A stretch of 9,182 nucleotides of DNA from Planctomycetaceae bacterium (GTDB taxonomy: Bacteria > Planctomycetota > Planctomycetia > Planctomycetales > Planctomycetaceae): the NCBI GenBank assembly GCA_020426085.1, contig JAGQQP010000127.1, positions 1 to 9,182 on the forward strand, in the 5' to 3' direction. The position numbers and the translations under genes are program-made. This document shows positions 5,898-9,182 of this stretch, in pieces; position 1 is the stretch's first letter; each line of letters begins with the position of its first letter. Under the pieces are notes generated by a model. That model worked only from the letters and a program-made list of their open reading frames with translations. It was not told the origin of the DNA and did no database searches.

Positions 5898-5917
5898 GAT
5901 TCCTGTGAATCGGAATC
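5898..5917 (+). repeat. Small hairpin right after the di-haem gene
   Basis: GATTCC (5898-5903) pairs with GGAATC (5912-5917) across an 8-nt loop, starting at the base after the TAG stop. An alternative pairing of GATTC with the inner GAATC (5907-5911) is also possible. No T-run follows, so it is at best a weak or Rho-assisted terminator, or a 3'-end stabiliser. Confidence 0.3.
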
Positions 5918-5992
5918 AGACAGAAAAGCAGGGGGGCTCGTTTCCTGATTTTGGAAATGAGTACCAGCCCTGTGATTCTGCGGCCAGTCCGC

Positions 5993-5998
5993 TATAAT
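5993..5998 (+). promoter_or_regulatory. Candidate -10 box of thiO-dtd
   Basis: A perfect TATAAT lies 53 bp before the thiO ATG. The hexamer 17 bp upstream (CTGTGA) matches the -35 consensus at only 3 of 6 positions. The preceding C makes it CTATAAT, as in two other intergenic regions of the window. Confidence 0.4.
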
Positions 5999-6051
5999 CA
6001 ACGGCCTTGAGTGTCTCGTATTGAAGAGTGTGACCAGGGCTCGTAAAACCC

Positions 6052-7161
6052 ATGATGGATGTAAATATTATTGGCGGCGGAGTGATCGGGCTTTCGATTG
6101 CTTATGAACTGGCAAAGCAGGGCCTGCAGGTTGCCGTCTTTGATCGTCAGCAGTTCGGCCAGGAAGCCTCCTGGGCCGGTGCCGGCATGCTGCCTCCCGC
6201 AAAACTCGAATGTGCCACCACTCCCGGAGGACAACTGCGGGCAGCCAGCCAGCCTTTGTGGCCCGATTGGTCGCGTCGACTGCAAGAGGAGTCGGGCATT
6301 GATAACGGCTATCTGAATTGTGGTGGCCTGCATGTCGCTCTGTCTGAAGATGTGACTGACTGGCAGAGTTATGTTGAGGACTGGCGCAAAACCGGGGCCG
6401 TTGTTGAAGAACTGGATTCGGTTGCCTTGCGCGAACAGGCACCGTTTTTAAGTGAGCAGATTCAGTCCGGAATCTATCTGCCTGAAATGGGACAGGTTAG
6501 AAATCCGCGACATATGAAAGCATTGCTGTCGGCATGTGCTCAGCAAGGAGTCTCACTGCATGCAGGGAGTCCTGTTGTCGGGTTTGAAAAGGCAGGGGAG
6601 CGCATCACGGGAGTCCAGACTCCTTCCGGAGTGCATCAGGCGGGGCAAACCGTAATTGCCGGAGGCGCCTGGTCTCCTGAAGTACTCAGTCGACTGGGAA
6701 TTCAATGTGAGCTGATCCCCGTGCAGGGACAGATCGTTTTACTGTCGATGCCGCGCCTTCCATTCTGCCAGGTGATTGAATCGGGGCGCCGCTATCTTGT
6801 GCCACGCAGTGATGGAAAAATTCTGATCGGCTCCACAGAAAAACAGGCCGGCTTTAATAAACAGAATACGGCAGAAGGAGTCGCAGGTTTAATTGCGTTT
6901 GCGCAGTCTGTCGTTCCGGGCTTGAAGGAAGCGACATTCGAACGCGCCTGGGCAGGTTTACGACCAAAATCGATTGACAGCCTCCCGTATCTGGGGCGTG
7001 TTGATGGTTACCAGAACCTGATCATGGCCGCCGGACATTACCGGGACGGGTTACAGCTTTCGCCGATCACGGCAAAGTTGATTCGGCAATTGATCTGTGA
7101 GGAAGAATTGTCGATCTCACTGGAACCGTTTTCCTGCCGCCGCGGCATTCAATTTGATTAA
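6052..7161 (+). CDS. thiO: Glycine oxidase ThiO (FAD-dependent amine oxidase)
   Basis: A 369-residue flavoprotein of the DadA/DAO family. ThiO oxidises glycine with O2 to iminoglycine, H2O2 being the by-product, and supplies the C2-N unit for the thiazole half of thiamine. An N-terminal dinucleotide-binding motif, [16 protein letters not shown] (6-21), is followed by the acidic end of beta-2 (VFDR) and the ThiO signature [11 protein letters not shown] (39-49). C-terminal motifs are [19 protein letters not shown] (297-315) and [13 protein letters not shown] (326-338). R304 and R331 have the 27-residue spacing of the Bacillus subtilis substrate-binding arginines (302 and 329). The length is normal. 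The start is one of two adjacent ATGs (6052 or 6055), with no clear ribosome-binding site. It leads dtd by 26 bp. ThiS, ThiG and ThiE are not in the window, so the thiamine role rests on family identity; another small amino acid or sarcosine as substrate is possible. Confidence 0.92.
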   Translation: MMDVNIIGGGVIGLSIAYELAKQGLQVAVFDRQQFGQEASWAGAGMLPPAKLECATTPGGQLRAASQPLWPDWSRRLQEESGIDNGYLNCGGLHVALSEDVTDWQSYVEDWRKTGAVVEELDSVALREQAPFLSEQIQSGIYLPEMGQVRNPRHMKALLSACAQQGVSLHAGSPVVGFEKAGERITGVQTPSGVHQAGQTVIAGGAWSPEVLSRLGIQCELIPVQGQIVLLSMPRLPFCQVIESGRRYLVPRSDGKILIGSTEKQAGFNKQNTAEGVAGLIAFAQSVVPGLKEATFERAWAGLRPKSIDSLPYLGRVDGYQNLIMAAGHYRDGLQLSPITAKLIRQLICEEELSISLEPFSCRRGIQFD

Positions 7162-7174
7162 GTTATCTTCCACC

Positions 7175-7180
7175 AGGAGA
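7175..7180 (+). promoter_or_regulatory. Ribosome-binding site for the TTG start of dtd
   Basis: AGGAGA lies 7 nt before the TTG at 7188, the best Shine-Dalgarno in the window. It settles a non-ATG start that also yields the canonical MRAVVQRV N-terminus. Confidence 0.75.
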
Positions 7181-7187
7181 GATCCCC

Positions 7188-7637
7188 TTGAGAGCTGTTG
7201 TGCAAAGAGTATCCCGCGCGAGTGTGACGGTGAATGGTGAAATTACGGGAGAAATCGAGCAGGGGTTTCTGGTATTGCTGGGTGTAGAACAGGGTGATAC
7301 ACAGGATGATGTCATTTATCTCGCTCCCAAGGTCGCTGGTCTGCGTGTCTTTGAAGATGCGGACGGAAAAATGAATCTGTCGCTGTCCGATGTGAATGGG
7401 AAAATGCTGGTCGTGAGTCAGTTCACACTGCTGGGAGACTGTCGCAAGGGACGCCGTCCCAGTTTTGTGAATGCAGCGCGACCCGAACAGGCGAATGAAT
7501 TGTATCAGAGTTTCGTGGCGGAAGTTCGTGGTCAAGGTATCCCGGTCGAAACGGGACGCTTTCAGGAACATATGGATGTGGAACTGGTCAACGATGGCCC
7601 AATCACACTGCTGTTGGACAGTAAGAAGCAGTTTTAA
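7188..7637 (+). CDS. dtd: D-aminoacyl-tRNA deacylase
   Basis: A 149-residue cytoplasmic enzyme that hydrolyses D-amino acids (for example D-Tyr), and glycine mischarged on tRNA-Ala, from tRNA, preventing misincorporation. It is full length for the family (about 145-150). It begins with [15 protein letters not shown], carries the active-site motif [17 protein letters not shown] (77-93), and ends with the cross-subunit Gly-cisPro motif [10 protein letters not shown] (135-144, G137-P138). That second motif is usually GPVT, so Val to Ile here is conservative. The start is TTG at 7188 with a strong ribosome-binding site. It follows thiO at 26 bp and is probably translated from the same message. 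No functional tie between the two is known to me. Confidence 0.97.
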   Translation: MRAVVQRVSRASVTVNGEITGEIEQGFLVLLGVEQGDTQDDVIYLAPKVAGLRVFEDADGKMNLSLSDVNGKMLVVSQFTLLGDCRKGRRPSFVNAARPEQANELYQSFVAEVRGQGIPVETGRFQEHMDVELVNDGPITLLLDSKKQF

Positions 7638-7652
7638 CTGCAAATCCGTAAT

Positions 7653-7690
7653 GGCGACTTTCTGACAGAGACGCCCTGCTTTTCTATTTT
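7653..7690 (+). terminator. Candidate intrinsic terminator of thiO-dtd
   Basis: A stem of GGCG/CGCC (7653-7656 and 7672-7675) continues past one A-A mismatch with CTTT/AGAG-type pairs (7658-7661 with 7667-7670, one G-U) around a 5-nt loop. Four bases later a T-rich tract covers 7680-7690. It begins 15 bp after the dtd stop, and a promoter-like sequence for the next gene follows, which suits a transcription unit boundary. Confidence 0.4.
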
Positions 7691-7769
7691 GAAAAAAGGA
7701 CCTCAATTCGCTTGATGTCCGATATTTCCGGTCAAAATTCTGGTCTTTCCGTTACGCTCAATTTTGGCC

Positions 7770-7775
7770 TATAAT
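7770..7775 (+). promoter_or_regulatory. Candidate -10 box of the cvpA-family gene
   Basis: A perfect TATAAT preceded by C lies 102 bp before the ATG at 7878. The -35 region (TTTCCG at 7746-7751, 18-bp spacer) is poor. Together with the terminator-like hairpin at 7653-7690 it suggests that the gene at 7878 has its own promoter. Confidence 0.4.
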
Positions 7776-7877
7776 CCCCTTCCCTTGAATTCATGAAAAA
7801 TCGGGGGAGTGTGAGCAGGGGAGAGGGCCAACCCCGAAATCTTCTCATGGATGACCCGAAATAGACAGGATGTCGCG

Positions 7878-9107
7878 ATGTGGTTTGATTTGCTGATAGT
7901 TGGAATACTGATTTACGCTGTCTGGAAAGGTGCCTCGAAAGGCGTCGTCTGGCAGCTGGCCGCAATCGCAGCGCTGGTGCTCTGCTTTGCGTTTGCCGAA
8001 TCACTGTCCCTGCAACTGGCTCCTTTGATCAACGTGAAACCACCACTCAATCGCTGGATCGCGATGCTGGTGATTTACATTGTCTTCTCATTTATCTCGT
8101 TTACTTTGGCGCGCAGTTTGAAGACCGCCATCGATTCGTTGAAATTCAATGAGTTCGACCGCCATCTGGGCGCTGTGCTGGGGTTCCTGAAAGGCGTCCT
8201 GTTTTCGTTGTTCCTGACGTTCTTTCTGATTACTATTTCCGAAACGGCCCGGGCCACCGTACTGGAGTCGCGCAGCGGATATGCGGCAGCAGTGATCCTG
8301 AATGAAATGGCACCCGTGATGCCGGAAGAGTTGCATCACATTCTGGATTCTTGTCTGGCCAAACTGGATTATCCTGGAATCGAACTTCACGATCATAATG
8401 ACGATGATCTGTTTAGTGATGACCACGACCACGATCATTCCGGAGATCACAATCCATTTCCACCCGGTTCGAATGATCTCCCGAATCCCTTCTTTGAAAA
8501 AGAGGGGAGCGGTAGTCCAGACATCAGAACGACGAAGCAGGATTCTTTACTGAAGCAGATCCTGAAAAGTATTCCCAGCTATCTGAAAAGCGAACTTGAG
8601 GATAAAGTCATTGAAGCCTACAACGCGACCGCTCCCGAAGATCGGGAACAGTTCGCCAGGGAACTGCAGTCGCGGATTCCCGGTGTGTTAAGAAATGTGG
8701 CAAACGAATGGCAGGACGGGCAGCCCCAGACATCGCTTCCAGCTGACAATTCTCTGTTTGGAGCGAACGGGGGACAGCCGACTGCTGAGATGCAGGGGAT
8801 CGCTCAGGAGCGAACCAAACTCCTGCGGGATATCGCCGCCGTCTATTCCGATTACCCGGAAGCACAGAACTCGCTGATTGAAGAGTTTGAATTCACACTG
8901 ACGGGACTGCCAGATCAGGTGGTCCTGGCAGCTCTGAAAGACTGGCGAGCAGACCTGTTATTGAACGGGGGAGACCCCGATCCGAAAACGGATGTGACGA
9001 CACCATTGGATACACGTATTCTGCGTCAGCTGGAACTGCAAAAGGTGCCTTTGAATTCACTGGGATCTGCGTTGCAGGATCGGATGCGTGAAGCACAGCG
9101 CAGATGA
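7878..9107 (+). CDS. CvpA-family membrane protein with His/Asp-rich linker and long C-terminal extension
   Basis: A 409-residue protein. Residues 1-125 form the CvpA-type membrane domain: MWFDLLIVGILIYAVWKGASKG with the first helix and basic loop, then helices near 24-41, 58-78 and 98-120. Family members are linked to colicin V production and to envelope or bile-stress tolerance, but the biochemical role is unsettled. Residues 171-191 are an acidic linker with 6 His and 9 Asp, followed by a Pro/Asn/Gly-rich stretch (192-215). The remainder (216-409) is charged and helical with no recognised domain. The total is about twice the length of classical CvpA. The start is ATG at 7878, with AGGA 7 nt upstream and a CvpA-like N-terminus. 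The frame is open from an ATG at 7851, but that start has no ribosome-binding site and would put charged residues ahead of the first helix. It is probably expressed alone. Confidence 0.87.
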   Translation: MWFDLLIVGILIYAVWKGASKGVVWQLAAIAALVLCFAFAESLSLQLAPLINVKPPLNRWIAMLVIYIVFSFISFTLARSLKTAIDSLKFNEFDRHLGAVLGFLKGVLFSLFLTFFLITISETARATVLESRSGYAAAVILNEMAPVMPEELHHILDSCLAKLDYPGIELHDHNDDDLFSDDHDHDHSGDHNPFPPGSNDLPNPFFEKEGSGSPDIRTTKQDSLLKQILKSIPSYLKSELEDKVIEAYNATAPEDREQFARELQSRIPGVLRNVANEWQDGQPQTSLPADNSLFGANGGQPTAEMQGIAQERTKLLRDIAAVYSDYPEAQNSLIEEFEFTLTGLPDQVVLAALKDWRADLLLNGGDPDPKTDVTTPLDTRILRQLELQKVPLNSLGSALQDRMREAQRR

Positions 9108-9128
9108 TTAATTAAAGCGGGATTCGAG

Positions 9129-9163
9129 TCAGCTTTCAGCGTCAGAGTGATCCTGAAAGCTGA
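9129..9163. terminator. Long inverted repeat after the cvpA-family gene
   Basis: TCAGCTTTCAG (9129-9139) and CTGAAAGCTGA (9153-9163) are perfectly complementary over 11 bp with a 13-nt loop, starting 22 bp after the stop. No T-run follows within the visible sequence, so it is not a textbook intrinsic terminator. A Rho-linked stop, a 3'-end stabiliser or a protein-binding site is equally possible. Confidence 0.4.
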
Positions 9164-9182
9164 GAGGCTTTGAGTGTCAATT

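Noticed and set aside
7851..7877. ATG start adding nine residues to the CvpA-family protein
   Set aside because: No ribosome-binding site, and the product from 7878 begins exactly like CvpA with AGGA upstream.

Overview
The window looks like ordinary chromosome from a bacterium of the Planctomycetota, most likely a Gimesia- or Rubinisphaera-like member of the Planctomycetales. The best evidence is the large exported protein at 4005-5897. It has two planctomycete-type CxxCH cytochrome domains and a C-terminal peptidase-MA-like region, an arrangement I know only from this phylum. Moderate GC, several genes with weak or no Shine-Dalgarno sequence, and short gene groups on both strands fit this. 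The genus is an inference from the sequence alone.

Layout. (1) 1-103, plus strand: the last residues of a membrane protein that enters from the left. (2) 149-991, minus strand: an anti-sigma factor of the FlgM family followed 48 bp later by a Fur-family metalloregulator, probably one transcript. (3) 992-1513: about 520 bp without a convincing gene. It holds a candidate flgM promoter, two adjacent hairpins and a weak terminator-like element. (4) 1514-3559, minus strand: larE (ATP-dependent sulfur insertase, three-cysteine type) followed by an L-threonine aldolase, read from a candidate promoter near 3616-3645. (5) 3560-4004: an intergenic region with that promoter and an intrinsic-terminator-like hairpin on the plus strand that has no obvious gene to terminate. 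(6) 4005-5897, plus strand: the exported di-haem protein. (7) 6052-7637, plus strand: thiO (glycine oxidase, thiamine thiazole synthesis) and dtd (D-aminoacyl-tRNA deacylase), 26 bp apart. (8) 7878-9107, plus strand: a CvpA-family membrane protein with a His/Asp-rich linker and a long C-terminal extension, followed by a strong inverted repeat.

The genes are mostly housekeeping and do not form one pathway. LtaE makes glycine and ThiO consumes it, but they sit on opposite strands about 3.4 kb apart, so a functional link is only possible. I see no phage, transposon, CRISPR array, tRNA or rRNA. No wholly new system is evident. The most unusual points are the apparently dead peptidase fold fused to a di-haem module, the G-quadruplex-like tract in its linker codons, the His/Asp-rich loop in CvpA, the [4Fe-4S]-type cysteine set in LarE, and the orphan terminator/hairpin structures between genes.

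For five genes I prefer a start inside the longest open frame or a non-ATG start: flgM ATG at 991, larE ATG at 3559, the di-haem gene ATG at 4005, dtd TTG at 7188 and cvpA ATG at 7878. Reasons are in each entry.
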